From assembly GCA_910588295.1 (NCBI GenBank), contig CAJUQO010000040.1, positions 1 through 30,080 of the forward strand: a stretch of 30,080 bases of DNA. The letters run 5' to 3'. This stretch comes from an uncultured Lachnospiraceae bacterium (lineage in GTDB: Bacteria > Bacillota > Clostridia > Lachnospirales > Lachnospiraceae). How positions within the stretch are numbered: the stretch's first letter is position 1; each line of letters starts with the position of its first letter. The notes under the pieces were generated by a model. The model did not search any database, had not been told where the DNA came from, and was given only the letters and a program-made list of their open reading frames with translations. Below are positions 23,500 to 30,080 of this stretch, one piece after another. Both the position numbers and the translations under genes were made by a program.

Positions 23500-24396
23500 A
23501 TGAGGAAAACAGGATTATATATGGGAGTCGGCCTGCTGGCGATCGCCGGGCTCTTCGAACCAGCGGACGTCCGGGCAGATGCAGAGATGCCCTTTGTGGC
23601 TTTGGGGGCGGATCTGAACAGTGAGCAGAAAAAAACGGTGCTGGAGCTTCTGGATATTTCTGAGGAGGAGCTGGAGAATGACCATGTGATCAGCGTCACT
23701 AATGCGGATGAGCATGAGTATCTGGATGATTATCTGTCCGCCAGCGTGATCGGCACGAGGGCCCTGTCCTCCGTGGCGGTGTGGGAGCGGGAGAACGGTC
23801 ATGGCGTACAGGTGACTACTCACAATATTTCCTACTGTACCACAGGTATGTACCAGAATGCGTTGGTGACGGCGGGGCTAGAGAATGCTGATGTGGTGGT
23901 AGCCGGGCCCTTTAATCTGTCCGGGACGGCGGCGTTGGTGGGGGCCATCAAAGCTTACAGCGAGATGAACGGCCAGGCGATCGATCCGGAGAATATTGAG
24001 GTGGCCACGGAGGAACTGGTGGTTACCGGGGAGCTCAGTGAGAGCATCGGCGCACAGCCGGCCGAGGAATTGGTGGGTGCTGTGAAGGATGTAATCGTGG
24101 CCGAGGAAATCACGGATTCTGCAGAGATAAAGAATGTGATCACGGAAACGGCGGAGAAAATGGAGATCCAACTATCCGAGGAGGACAGCGACAAGATCGC
24201 GAAGCTGATGGAGGGTATCGGCAAGCTGGATCTGGACGTGGATAAGCTCAAGGAACAGGCCCAGGGGCTTTATGACAAGCTCTCGAAGCTGGATCTGGAT
24301 CTCGGCGTGACCAAGGAGCAGGCCCAGGGGTTCTTTGCTAAACTTTCGGACTGGTTCCAGTCCGTCGTCGACAAATTAGCCGGTTTGTTCAGATAA
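23500..24396 (+). CDS. DUF1002 family secreted protein
   Basis: This is a 298-residue exported protein with a signal peptide (MRKTG, a hydrophobic core, cleavage probably after VRA or RADA near residue 26). The middle part matches the DUF1002 family, recognisable by FVALGADLNSEQKK, the SSVAVWERENG and VTTHNISYCTTGMYQNAL segments, and VVAGPFNLSGTAAL. DUF1002 proteins are common in Firmicutes and have no known activity. After residue 220 the protein is helical, with a repeated segment of the form LDLDxxKEQAQGxxxKLS (two copies near 250-285) that suggests a coiled-coil or wall-binding tail. AAAGGAGG precedes the ATG at 23500; an earlier in-frame ATG at 23479 has no such site. Confidence 0.88.
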   Translation: MRKTGLYMGVGLLAIAGLFEPADVRADAEMPFVALGADLNSEQKKTVLELLDISEEELENDHVISVTNADEHEYLDDYLSASVIGTRALSSVAVWERENGHGVQVTTHNISYCTTGMYQNALVTAGLENADVVVAGPFNLSGTAALVGAIKAYSEMNGQAIDPENIEVATEELVVTGELSESIGAQPAEELVGAVKDVIVAEEITDSAEIKNVITETAEKMEIQLSEEDSDKIAKLMEGIGKLDLDVDKLKEQAQGLYDKLSKLDLDLGVTKEQAQGFFAKLSDWFQSVVDKLAGLFR

Positions 24397-24460
24397 AGTG
24401 ATGAAGTGGTGGATAATCATGCAAAAACACCAAAGCTGAAAATACAAAAAGGTGATCAAA

Positions 24461-24526
24461 ATGGTATATATGTATAAAAAAGGAGAAGAAAAGAAAAGAT
24501 TTTTGTCTGATTTACAGGAAATTTAA
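24461..24526 (+). CDS. Possible 21-residue small protein
   Basis: A short ORF starts at an ATG preceded by AAAAAGGTGAT at good spacing and encodes a Lys/Glu-rich peptide (MVYMYKKGEEKKRFLSDLQE and a final Ile). It lies in an AT-rich gap after the DUF1002 gene. No relative is recognised, and chance cannot be excluded. Confidence 0.25.
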   Translation: MVYMYKKGEEKKRFLSDLQEI

Positions 24527-24618
24527 AATTTATTCATATTTTATTCATAAAACCCTGATAAAGTAGATATTGTTAAGAAAGACGTTTCTTACACACATAA
24601 AATTTTTTCATAATAATA

Positions 24619-24646
24619 GCCCCGTCGGCCGAAAGGCTGTCGGGGC
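24619..24646. terminator. Hairpin between convergent genes
   Basis: GCCCCGTCGGCC (24619-24630) pairs with GGCTGTCGGGGC (24635-24646), with one mismatch and one wobble, around a GAAA loop. It lies between the DUF1002 gene and the convergent adenosyltransferase gene. T-runs on both sides are weak. Confidence 0.6.
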
Positions 24647-24661
24647 ACTCCTCATTTTATA

Positions 24662-25201
24662 CTACTTTTCGATGCCTTTTCTGGCGGGCAGCCCTTCGTC
24701 AAAGGGATGCTTAATTTTCCGGATCTCCGATACATAGTTGGCGGCTTCGATGAGCCGGGGGCTGGGGTCGCGGCCTGTCAGTATGACCTCCAGCTTGTCG
24801 GGCTTTGCCGCCAGAAAGTCCAAAAGAAGCTGTTCCTCAAAAAGACCCGCGCGGATAGCATAGACCAGTTCGTCGCAAAAAAGCACGTCATAATCCTCCC
24901 GGGCGGCCTTTTCGGTGATGGCCCGGAACTGTTCTTCATAATAGGCTCTGCGGCTGCTCTTTTCTTCCTCCGTCATCTGAAAACTGAATTTCTCCTGGGG
25001 CAGTCCTTCGGCCAGGGTGATGCCGGGAACCCGGGCCAGAGCTTTCCGTTCGCTGGTTGCATTATCTTTCATGAATTGGTAGATCAGTACTTTGTAGCCG
25101 TAGCCCGCGGCCCGCAGACACAGGCCCATCCCTGTAGTGGTCTTGCCCTTTCCGTTTCCGCAGTAAATATGGACATATCCTCTGTCTTTTTCCGACGCCA
25201 T
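24662..25201 (-). CDS. cobO: Cob(I)yrinic acid a,c-diamide adenosyltransferase (CobA/BtuR)
   Basis: This 179-residue soluble enzyme transfers the 5'-deoxyadenosyl group of ATP to the cobalt of corrinoids, making the coenzyme B12 form. It carries the P-loop GNGKGKTTTGMGL near the N-terminus, followed by AAGYGYKVLIYQFMKD. The later DVLFCDELVYAI, VILTGRDPSPRLIEAANYVS and EIRKIKHPFDEGLPARKGIE segments are all diagnostic of the CobA/CobO/BtuR family. Length is normal. No other cobalamin genes lie in the window and no cobalamin riboswitch is seen upstream, so it is a lone salvage-type gene here. The symbol could equally be cobA or btuR. Confidence 0.95.
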   Translation of the reverse strand: MASEKDRGYVHIYCGNGKGKTTTGMGLCLRAAGYGYKVLIYQFMKDNATSERKALARVPGITLAEGLPQEKFSFQMTEEEKSSRRAYYEEQFRAITEKAAREDYDVLFCDELVYAIRAGLFEEQLLLDFLAAKPDKLEVILTGRDPSPRLIEAANYVSEIRKIKHPFDEGLPARKGIEK

Positions 25202-25230
25202 AGCGTTTCCCCCTGTATTTTTTGATTATT

Positions 25231-25258
25231 ATCATAACATGAATCTCAAATTTTACAA
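25231..25258 (-). promoter_or_regulatory. Probable promoter of the adenosyltransferase gene
   Basis: On the minus strand, -35 TTGTAA (plus 25253-25258) and -10 TATGAT (25231-25236) are 16 bp apart. The apparent ATG of the truncated MATE gene (25239) falls within this promoter. Confidence 0.5.
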
Positions 25259-26315
25259 CTTCCGATTTGCCCTGTTCGGCCTGTTCGGCAGCCGCCGGTA
25301 TTTCAGCGCCCAGACCGGGGAGGCGGCGATCGCGGTTCAGGGCGCGGCCTACCTGTCCGTCTGTCTGGCCTGGTCTTTGGGGGCGTTCCTGCAGATGGTT
25401 CTGGAGCGCATCCTGCAGTCTGCGGGAAACACGGTGTACTGCATGGCCTGTCAGGGAATCTCGTCTCTGCTGAATATCCTTCTGGACGCCCTGCTCATCT
25501 TCGGGCTTTTGGGATTTCCGCGGCTGGGGGTGACGGGGGCTGCTGCTGCCACCGTGGTCAGCCAGTTTGCGGGAGCCGCGGCGGCGCTGTATTTTAACGT
25601 AAAGAAAAATAGGGAGATCCGGCTGGTTCTTTGGGGGTTTAAGCCAGACAGGGAGGTAATCACGGAGATCGGAAGGGTGGGGATCCCCACCATGGTCACC
25701 CAGTCCCTGGCATCAGTGATGACATTTTCCCTGAACCAGATTTTGCTCCTGTTTTCCTCGAAGGCGGTCTCGGTGCTGGGGGTGTACTTCAAGCTCCAGA
25801 GCTTCGTGTTCCTGCCGGTCTCGGGAATTACGGACAGTGTGATCCCTATCACGGCCTACAATTACGGGGCCGGAAAGAGAAAAAGGATCACCGATGTGCT
25901 GTGGTTTGCCACAGGACTTTCGACGGGGCTTTTGTTTCTGGGGACGATACTGTTCCATCTGGCGCCGGAGGGGCTGATCCGCCTGTTCAGCCGGGATGCG
26001 GATATGCTGGCCATCGGTGTTCCCGCCCTTTCTACTATCAGCCTCAGCTATGTGTTTGCGGGGATCACCAATATCTTTCCGGGCTTTTTCCAGGCCATGG
26101 GAAACGCCGTGTACAGCACGGTGCTGTCCGCCGTCCGCCGCATCGGGATCATCCTTCCCGTATCCTGGGCGCTGGCGTTCCGGTTCGGGCTGCGGGCCGT
26201 GTGGTACGCCTTTCCCATCGCCGAAGTGCTCACGATGCTTCTGTGCCTGGTCTTGTACAGGAGGGTCTATCATACCAAAATAAAAAATCCCGGGGACTGC
26301 AGTCCTTGCGGATAA
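25239..26315 (+). pseudogene. MATE family efflux transporter, 5'-truncated
   Basis: The frame encodes 358 residues resembling the C-terminal three quarters of a MATE (multidrug and toxin extrusion) transporter. This is shown by the helix pairs and by segments such as QSAGNTVYCMACQGISSLLN, GFPRLGVTGAAAATVVSQF and SVIPITAYNYGAGK. MATE proteins usually have about 450 residues and twelve helices; here roughly the first 100 residues (about three helices) are missing. The first ATG has no ribosome binding site and sits in the promoter of the divergent adenosyltransferase gene. MATE-like sequence begins abruptly at about 25265. The rest of the frame is intact, so the deletion is probably recent. A working protein is unlikely. 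Confidence 0.75.
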
Positions 26316-26324
26316 GGAGGTTTT

Positions 26325-26681
26325 ATGCTGACAAAAAGAGAAAATCTGCTGGAAACGATCCGGGGCGGGCATCCGGATCGGTATGTCAACCAGTACGAAC
26401 CCTTTAAAATATTATCGAAAAATCCCTACTCCGCCCACAATCCCAATCCCGAGTACGGCGGGGAGCCGGTGGTGAATGCCTGGGGCGTCACCAGGGCTTG
26501 GCCAAAGGGAACGCCGGGGGTATTTCCGGTACACGACAAGCCCCGGCTGACCTCCATGGACACCATGCTGCGCCTGTCCACGGTGCTGTCCGCCCACATC
26601 CTCACGGATGTGCTGGACGGCAGGACCAGGAACCATCAGACTACCATGGAGATGGAGATTGTAGACAGAGAGACGGTATAG
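26325..26681 (+). pseudogene. Uroporphyrinogen decarboxylase (URO-D) family protein, N-terminal fragment
   Basis: This is a 118-codon frame with a good ribosome binding site (AAGGAGG) and ATG at 26325. Residues 1-72 look like the start of the URO-D/corrinoid-methyltransferase family found in gut Clostridia (LTKRENLLETIRGGHPD, VVNAWGV, GTPGVFPVHD). Full-length members have about 340-380 residues, so the catalytic barrel is missing. The last 45 residues (from about 26541) do not resemble URO-D and look like sequence joined by deletion, source unknown. Upstream lies the truncated MATE gene, which fits a locus undergoing decay. A short functional protein cannot be ruled out, but it would lack the active site. 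Confidence 0.6.
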
Positions 26682-26753
26682 AGGAGTTATGGTGCGGGAA
26701 AGCGCGGGATAACGGCGTGGCCCGGCCATACCATAGTAATAGAGGAGGAAGTT

Positions 26754-27791
26754 TTGCGGATCGAAAAGCGAAGACTTGGCAGCCTGGAGAAATGTTACGC
26801 GGTTTCCCTGTTCCGCGACGGCGGACGGGATCATCTGCTGGCGGCGTCGGAGAAGGTAAACCAGTGCAGGGTATACGGAATGGACGGCACACTGGAATCG
26901 GTGGTCTGGGACGAACCGGGAGGTACGATGTCTCTGGTGCCTGCGCGGGATCGGGAGGGGCAGTTTCTGGCGTCCCAGCGTTTTTATTCCCCTGATGACT
27001 CGAAAGAGGCGATCATTGTATCTGCGGTTCACGAAGAAGATGGCTGGCGGGTACGGACGCTGGCGGAGCTGCCCCATGCGCACCGTTTTGATATTCTGGA
27101 GGGGCGGGATAAAACCCGCTACCTGATCGCCTGCACCGTCAAATCAGCCAGCGAGTATGACGGGGACTGGCGTTTTCCGGGAAAGGTTTATGCGGCTGAA
27201 TTTCCGGCGGACGGGGCCAAGGAGGGGGAAAACCTGGATTTTGCCGTCTTGAAGGAGGATATGTACCGGAACCACGGCTACTGCCGCCATCGGGGCAGGG
27301 ACGGCGAGGAAGCTCTGGTATGCAGCGACGAGGGCGTATTTCTCTTCATCCCTCCGGCAAAGCGGGGCGGGGAGTGGACGGTCCGGCAGATCGCGGATAT
27401 GCCTGTCAGCGACGCCGTGCTGTGGGATCTGGACGGGGACGGCGAGGAGGAGCTGCTGATCCTGGCGCCTTTCCATGGCGATACCCTGGCCGTCTGCAAA
27501 TGGCGGGACGGGAAATATGAAAAGGTATATGAACACCCGGAGAAGCTGGGTTTCCTCCATGCCATCTGCCCGGGTTATATAGGAGGGACGCCCTGTGTAT
27601 ATGTGGGCCATCGGGAAGAGAAGAGAGATCTTGGCGCGGTGGTGGCGGATCGGGAGACAGGCTATCGGCTGCTGGTGATCGACCGGGACTGCGGCCCGGC
27701 CAATTGCGTCTATTACCGGGAGGACGGGGTGGACAAGCTGCTTGCGGCTAACCGGGAGACCGACGAGATCGCGGTATATGAATTTTATTGA
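26754..27791 (+). CDS. Predicted beta-propeller protein of unknown function
   Basis: This is a 345-residue protein without signal peptide or membrane segment, so probably cytoplasmic. It starts with TTG, backed by GAGGAGGAAG six bases before. The sequence consists of repeated short beta strands of the VCBS/FG-GAP or WD-like type, including LWDLDGDGEEELLILA with a calcium-loop-like DLDGDG. Several similar blades with the pattern xxLLAASE, ALVCSDEGVFLF and KLLAANRETDEIAVYE suggest about five to seven blades. No catalytic family is recognised. It follows the URO-D fragment and may once have worked with it, but this is inference from position only. A large hairpin follows the stop codon. Confidence 0.65.
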   Translation: MRIEKRRLGSLEKCYAVSLFRDGGRDHLLAASEKVNQCRVYGMDGTLESVVWDEPGGTMSLVPARDREGQFLASQRFYSPDDSKEAIIVSAVHEEDGWRVRTLAELPHAHRFDILEGRDKTRYLIACTVKSASEYDGDWRFPGKVYAAEFPADGAKEGENLDFAVLKEDMYRNHGYCRHRGRDGEEALVCSDEGVFLFIPPAKRGGEWTVRQIADMPVSDAVLWDLDGDGEEELLILAPFHGDTLAVCKWRDGKYEKVYEHPEKLGFLHAICPGYIGGTPCVYVGHREEKRDLGAVVADRETGYRLLVIDRDCGPANCVYYREDGVDKLLAANRETDEIAVYEFY

Positions 27792-27793
27792 TG

Positions 27794-27836
27794 TTTCCAC
27801 CTGTGCGGTGAAAGTTTTTTTTCGCGCAGGTGGAAA
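27794..27836. repeat. 14-bp inverted repeat (strong hairpin)
   Basis: TTTCCACCTGTGCG (27794-27807) pairs with CGCGCAGGTGGAAA (27823-27836), with one wobble. Eight T residues lie in the loop rather than after the stem. It may stop the upstream transcript, or its right arm may pair instead with 27847-27852 downstream. Confidence 0.7.
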
Positions 27837-27966
27837 AAATTTGCCCTTGCGTTATGGCGGCCTGCGGAGTAGACTGTTTCCTATGGGCTCTGTGCCCATG
27901 ACGGGTAACCGTAAGGATACCGGACTGCGACCGGTGCGGACAGATGAAAGCGAGGAGATTTGAAAT
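27837..27966 (+). promoter_or_regulatory. Hairpin-rich 5' leader of the NlpC/P60 gene, class unknown
   Basis: The 130-nt leader contains several small perfect stems: ATGGGC/GCCCAT (27883-27888 with 27894-27899), ACGG/CCGT (27901-27904 with 27909-27912) and ACCGG/CCGGT (27919-27923 with 27931-27935). c-di-AMP or c-di-GMP riboswitches often precede such wall hydrolases, but I do not see their conserved cores. It could be a structured leader of another class or only a stable untranslated region. Confidence 0.35.
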
Positions 27967-29595
27967 ATGAAAAAACGGATAAAAGAGGCGGTGTTTTGGG
28001 CTGTCGTGTTTTGCATGCTCCTGGTCACGGCGATGGGCGTAAAGGCCGCCGCTTCCCCGGCGCTGGAGAGCAGCCGGCTGGTGATAAATGTTTATCAGAC
28101 AGGCAAGGACAGCGAAGGTTACTATTCCTTGTGGGACGGGAATGAGATCCGCGTGAACGGATTGGAGGATGACAGTATCGTCACGGTGACAAGCTCCAGC
28201 AGCGAGCTGAAAGTGGAGGCCCCTTACGTATACGGCGGCAGCGCCAGCATTTATGTGTACCCCAGGACGACGGGCAGTTATACAGTGACTGTGAATGTGG
28301 ACGGCACGGACCTGACCTGTGAGGTGGTGGTCTGCGAACTGTATTTTAAGAGAAACGCGAAAACAGCCACAGAGGGCGACAGCACGGAATGGACAGAGGG
28401 GAGCAGTATGCTGGCCCTGTACAAAGGGGAGAGCACGACGCTGGTTCTTAAGGGTGTACCGTCCGGCGGAAAGGTGAAATGGTCCAGCAGTAACAAATCG
28501 GTGGCTTCGGTCAGTCAGTCCGGTAAGGTTACGGCCAGAGGCCTGGGCGCGGCGACAGTGACGGCAAAGTATGAGGATTTTACCCTGACTTATGAGGTGG
28601 GAGTATCCTACAAAGACGCCGTCAGCGCCCTGCGTTACTGCTTTAAACATTATGGCTCCACCTACAGCCAGAAAAACAGGATGGAAGAGGGCTCTTACGA
28701 CTGCAGCTCCTTTGTGTGGAGGGCTTACCATTCTGTGGGCCGTAATCTGGGCAATAACAAAAACTGGGCTCCCACGGCGGCAGATCTGGCGAAATGGTGT
28801 ACGGACAATAATTACATGGTTTATTCCGGTACGGTGTCCGTCGCAAATCTGCTGCCGGGAGATTTAATCTTTGAGTGCGATCCTTCGGGGGCCAACGGCC
28901 GGTATGAGGGCATCTATCATGTGGATATGTACCAGGGCAATCAAACGTCCATCACGGTGGAGCGCCAGAAAACGTACTGGGGGACATTGAACAACGTCAT
29001 GATTGCCCGGCCCTGTCTGGCAAAGACGGCCGGCCTGACGGCCAAAGCATCTGCGTCCGGCATTCAGTTGAAGTGGAGCAGCTCTTACGGGGCCAACGGT
29101 TATCAGGTGTACCGCAGTACTTCTAAGACGGGTAAATTCACAAAGATCGCAACAGTCAAGAATGCCGCATCCTGGAAGGATGCAAAAGCCAAGGCGGGCA
29201 GTACATATTATTACAAAGTGCGGGCTTACTGGAAGGGAGACGGCCATACCTATAAAGGAGGGTTTTCCGCTGTTGTCCAAAGGAAAGCAAAAGCGGTCGC
29301 CGCGGCCAAGCTCTCTGCGCCGAAAGTCCAGTTAAAGAAAAACAGCGGCGGTACGGTCAAACTGTCCTGGGGCAAGATCACAGGGGCCGACGGCTATGTG
29401 GTGACCAGGAGCACCAGCAAGAAGGGCACCTACAAGACCGTCAAGACCATCAAAAAGGGCTCCACCATCAACTTTACTCAGAAAAAACTGAAGAAAGGAA
29501 CTACTTATTATTATAAGGTCAAGGCATATAAAACATCCGGCGGCAAGAAGCAGTACAGCAGTGAGTCGGCGGTGATAAAGGTGAAAGTGAAATAA
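27967..29595 (+). CDS. Secreted Ig-like / NlpC-P60-type / fibronectin-III protein
   Basis: This is a 542-residue exported protein. The signal peptide is residues 1-28 (KKR, hydrophobic core, VKAAA). Residues 30-215 form bacterial Ig-like folds, the second of BIG2 type (VKWSSSNKSVASVSQSGKVT). Residues 216-350 form an NlpC/P60-like peptidase, with Cys246 in YDCSSFVWRAY and His318 in IYHVDMYQG as likely catalytic residues. Such domains cut peptidoglycan stem peptides or related amides. Residues 353-542 hold two fibronectin-III-type repeats with the marker YQVYRSTSKTGKFTKI and a Lys-rich surface, probably for wall or glycan attachment. No sortase motif is seen. GAGGAG precedes the ATG, and a terminator follows. 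Confidence 0.88.
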   Translation: MKKRIKEAVFWAVVFCMLLVTAMGVKAAASPALESSRLVINVYQTGKDSEGYYSLWDGNEIRVNGLEDDSIVTVTSSSSELKVEAPYVYGGSASIYVYPRTTGSYTVTVNVDGTDLTCEVVVCELYFKRNAKTATEGDSTEWTEGSSMLALYKGESTTLVLKGVPSGGKVKWSSSNKSVASVSQSGKVTARGLGAATVTAKYEDFTLTYEVGVSYKDAVSALRYCFKHYGSTYSQKNRMEEGSYDCSSFVWRAYHSVGRNLGNNKNWAPTAADLAKWCTDNNYMVYSGTVSVANLLPGDLIFECDPSGANGRYEGIYHVDMYQGNQTSITVERQKTYWGTLNNVMIARPCLAKTAGLTAKASASGIQLKWSSSYGANGYQVYRSTSKTGKFTKIATVKNAASWKDAKAKAGSTYYYKVRAYWKGDGHTYKGGFSAVVQRKAKAVAAAKLSAPKVQLKKNSGGTVKLSWGKITGADGYVVTRSTSKKGTYKTVKTIKKGSTINFTQKKLKKGTTYYYKVKAYKTSGGKKQYSSESAVIKVKVK

Positions 29596-29609
29596 AAATC
29601 GGCGAAAAG

Positions 29610-29647
29610 AAGCGGCATCACTCTTAAAAGGGAGTGACGCCGCTTTT
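29610..29647 (+). terminator. Terminator after the NlpC/P60 gene
   Basis: AAGCGGC and TCACTC (29610-29623) pair with GAGTGA and GCCGCTT (29632-29645) with one A-C mismatch, leading into TTTT. Confidence 0.85.
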
Positions 29648-29831
29648 GTGCAGGGCAAAGGCATGGTCTTTATGTCAGCCGGGATACCGGCGCCTCCACT
29701 GCAGTCGCTTCCGGTTAAGGATAAAGCGGTTCTTATCTTCCGGTTCCTGTTTGAAATGAATGTCTGCGCATTCGGTGAAATTCCTCCTGCATATGGTTCT
29801 CTCTGGATGCGTATTTGACAATGCTTTTCGT
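29648..29831. other. Short gap without a supported gene
   Basis: A minus-strand frame from TTG at 29821 to TGA at 29675 could encode 48 residues, ending in a basic, Arg/Lys-rich stretch. No ribosome binding site is convincing, and it is not called a gene. Confidence 0.4.
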
Positions 29832-29996
29832 CTAGCTAAAGTATCTCTTCAGCAGACCCTCAAAAGCTTTTCCATGTCTTGCCTCATCTCTAGCCATCTC
29901 ATGAACTGTATCATGGATCGCATCCAGGTTCGCAGCCTTCGCTCTCTTAGCAACGGCAGACATGGCAAAGCATTTGAAGGACTTCTTATGACACAT
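29832..29996 (-). pseudogene. NADH peroxidase (rubrerythrin-type) C-terminal remnant
   Basis: The minus strand encodes 54 residues ending at TAG (29832-29834). From about residue 12 on they match the C-terminus of the NADH peroxidase/reverse-rubrerythrin family: AKRAKAANLDAIHDTVHEMA, then RDEARHGKAF and EGLLKRYF. These contain the Glu and His residues of the second iron-binding helix pair. A full-length protein has about 180 residues with an N-terminal rubredoxin domain. Here, stop codons and unrelated sequence lie directly upstream (from about 29965 to the window end), so the 5' part is missing. It is a truncated leftover, probably inactive. Confidence 0.7.
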
Positions 29997-30080
29997 TGGC
30001 TAGTACTGCATCCGGTTAGCAATAGCAGTTTACGTTTATATGGATTTTTGCTATACTCCATTAAAAACGGTATTGGAGGA

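Noticed and set aside
27837..27966. c-di-GMP-I or c-di-AMP riboswitch upstream of the NlpC/P60 gene
   Set aside because: Neither the GACGCAAAG core of GEMM-I nor the conserved ydaO segments are present on the plus strand.
29675..29821. 48-codon minus-strand frame starting with TTG
   Set aside because: No clear ribosome binding site or recognisable family; basic Arg-rich ends arise easily by chance.

Overview
The window looks like chromosomal DNA from an anaerobic Firmicute of the Lachnospiraceae/Clostridia type. The reasons are strong AAGGAGG-like ribosome binding sites, a T-box leader in front of ileS, a DUF1002 secreted protein, a KapD-like exonuclease, a remnant of an NADH-peroxidase (rubrerythrin-type) gene, and a likely raiA-motif noncoding RNA. 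No rRNA operon, intact tRNA, insertion sequence or CRISPR array is visible.

Layout. 1-475: no intact gene; the 3' half of a tRNA-Arg(CCU)-like sequence (a possible attachment-site scar) and a strong terminator. 476-3302 (minus): an ArsC/Spx-like protein, an HD-domain hydrolase and an AGCS sodium:alanine symporter. 3529-3888: a promoter-driven structured RNA, best guess raiA motif, ending in a seven-codon ORF and a terminator. 4048-8284 (plus): an NSS-family amino-acid symporter, a ZIP metal transporter with trmO directly behind it, and a DEDDh exonuclease. 8420-10433: a small membrane-anchored unknown protein convergent with, and overlapping, a DacF-type D,D-carboxypeptidase. 10526-12415: a markedly AT-rich two-gene cassette, AAA15/OLD-like ATPase plus TOPRIM/DUF3226-like protein, translationally coupled and with its own promoter. 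12460-18442: ileS under T-box control, then glycogen phosphorylase 12 bp downstream. 18641-22938: a TPR/disordered/AAA-like fusion protein and rsmA. 23500-25201: DUF1002 protein and a corrinoid adenosyltransferase. 25239-26681: decayed genes (5'-truncated MATE transporter, URO-D family fragment). 26754-27791: a predicted beta-propeller protein. 27967-29595: a secreted Ig-like/NlpC-P60/FnIII protein. 29832-30080: a 5'-truncated NADH-peroxidase remnant.

Most of the window is housekeeping: translation (ileS, trmO, rsmA), cell wall (dacF, NlpC/P60 protein), transport and storage polysaccharide. Two places stand out. The first is the ATPase-TOPRIM cassette inserted between dacF and ileS. Its composition differs from its neighbours and its gene logic resembles PARIS, AbiL/RloAB and OLD-type anti-phage systems. 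The second is the TPR-AAA protein, whose AAA module keeps Walker A but has a changed Walker B and no visible arginine finger. All calls come from reading the sequence; no database search was possible.
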